From NCBI GenBank assembly GCA_904420265.1, contig CAJFUU010000307.1, positions 1-5,814 of the forward strand: DNA of 5,814 bases, read 5' to 3'. This DNA is from an uncultured Clostridia bacterium (GTDB taxonomy: Bacteria; Bacillota; Clostridia; Christensenellales; Aristaeellaceae). Position 1 is the stretch's first letter. Each line of letters starts with the position of its first letter. The notes under the pieces were generated by a model. That model made no database searches. It was not told the DNA's origin and saw nothing but the letters and a program-made list of their open reading frames with translations. A program made the translations under genes and the position numbers. This document shows positions 5,475-5,814 of the stretch, piece by piece.

Positions 5475-5767
5475 ACGCTCACTTCCTTTTTCAGGGATTT
5501 GTTTCTTAGACGCGCGCGGCGGCCCGCCGGTTCCCAAAGAGGCATCCAGGGCAAACGCCCGCATGACAAAAAAGAACGGAAACGCGCTTTGGCCATTGGC
5601 GCAGGGCGGTCGCCGGAAAATCATATTTCCGGCAATCGGAGCTGGTATTCGCCATAAACGCGGGCATCCTCCAAAGTATCCACGCCGGCGCGCCGCCAGC
5701 CTTACGCGAAGCGCATCCCATACGGCGGTGGACAGTACCCCAAGCAACGGACAAAGGAAAAAAGTGG
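5475..5767. other. Intergenic region upstream of the VanW gene
   Basis: About 290 bp hold no gene I would call. A TATGAT that could serve as a minus-strand -10 box lies at 5621-5626, but the -35 position 17 nt upstream (ATACCA) is poor, so I cannot place the VanW promoter with confidence. The hairpin at 5612-5633 overlaps that site. A 49-codon minus-strand frame (5655-5506) is discussed among the rejected items. Confidence 0.5.
5612..5633. repeat. Perfect 8-bp inverted repeat
   Basis: GCCGGAAA (5612-5619) and TTTCCGGC (5626-5633) flank a 6-nt AT-rich spacer (ATCATA). It lies 138 bp upstream of the VanW start and covers a weak -10-like sequence, so it could be an operator. No T-tract follows on either strand, so it is not a terminator. 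Confidence 0.5.
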
Positions 5768-5801
5768 CCTCCTGTCGTAGAATAGGAACTGCGACAGGAG
5801 G
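5768..5801. promoter_or_regulatory. Perfect 10-bp hairpin that encloses a ribosome binding site
   Basis: CCTCCTGTCG (5768-5777) and CGACAGGAGG (5792-5801) pair perfectly around a 14-nt loop. On plus, the right arm ends in AGGAGG (5796-5801), 8 nt before an ATG at 5810, so the stem would hide that binding site. The loop begins with TAGAAT (5778-5783), a possible -10 box; a transcript starting there would lack the left arm and leave the site free. On minus, the hairpin is followed by CCAC and six T residues, so it could instead be a terminator for a minus-strand gene to the right of the window. Confidence 0.55.
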
Positions 5802-5809
5802 TTTTCTGT

Positions 5810-5814
5810 ATGAC
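5810..5814 (+). CDS. Possible first codons of a gene cut off by the window end
   Basis: ATG at 5810-5812 is followed by only two more bases. The sole support is the perfect AGGAGG at 5796-5801 with an ideal 8-nt spacer. The product cannot be known. The hairpin over the binding site resembles the arrangement known from some insertion sequences, so a transposase is one guess. Confidence 0.35.

Noticed and set aside
5506..5655. A 49-codon minus-strand frame with a CPGC motif just upstream of the VanW gene
   Set aside because: The GGAGG before its ATG is 12 nt away, no homology is recognised, and it covers the perfect inverted repeat at 5612-5633. It could be a small protein but the support is too thin.

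Overview
The window looks like a stretch of chromosome from a GC-rich, low-oxygen-type Firmicute (class Clostridia is my best guess). The grounds are AGGAGG-type ribosome binding sites, a secreted VanW-domain protein with a Gram-positive style signal peptide, a textbook sigma-A promoter, and hairpin-rich intergenic DNA. This placement is inference; there is no rRNA or housekeeping gene to confirm it. All four well-supported genes are on the minus strand.

Layout from left to right. Positions 1-744 hold no credible gene. They contain two diverged tandem copies (period about 256-258 bp) of a roughly 240-bp repeat, plus a smaller repeat near the left edge. Positions 745-3737 hold three tandem paralogous family-2 glycosyltransferase genes, read right to left. 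The first gene (GTG start at 3737) overlaps the second by 11 bp, and the second is 1 bp from the third. All three are served by one strong promoter (-35 at 3783-3788, -10 at 3760-3765), which gives a leader of only about 16-20 nt. Positions 3789-4394 are a 606-bp gap without a credible gene. Its right half (about 4065-4373) is packed with hairpins and is bounded by two similar, inverted hairpin-plus-motif ends. Positions 4395-5474 encode a secreted protein with two VanW domains in tandem and a tryptophan-rich C-terminal tail. Positions 5475-5767 are intergenic. At the right edge a perfect 10-bp inverted repeat (5768-5801) encloses an AGGAGG that lies 8 nt before an ATG at 5810, which may be the first codon of a plus-strand gene cut off by the window.

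How they may work together: the three glycosyltransferases form one transcription unit and probably add successive sugars to a cell-surface glycan. Their catalytic N-terminal halves are nearly alike and their acceptor-side C-terminal halves differ. The VanW protein is exported and probably acts at the cell wall. It lies upstream on the same strand, but 657 bp and several hairpins separate it from the glycosyltransferases, which have their own promoter. A shared role in the cell envelope is plausible but not shown. The most unusual points are the replacement of the usual VanW cysteine by alanine in both domains, the structured 4065-4373 element, the left-end repeats, and the sequestered ribosome binding site at the right end.
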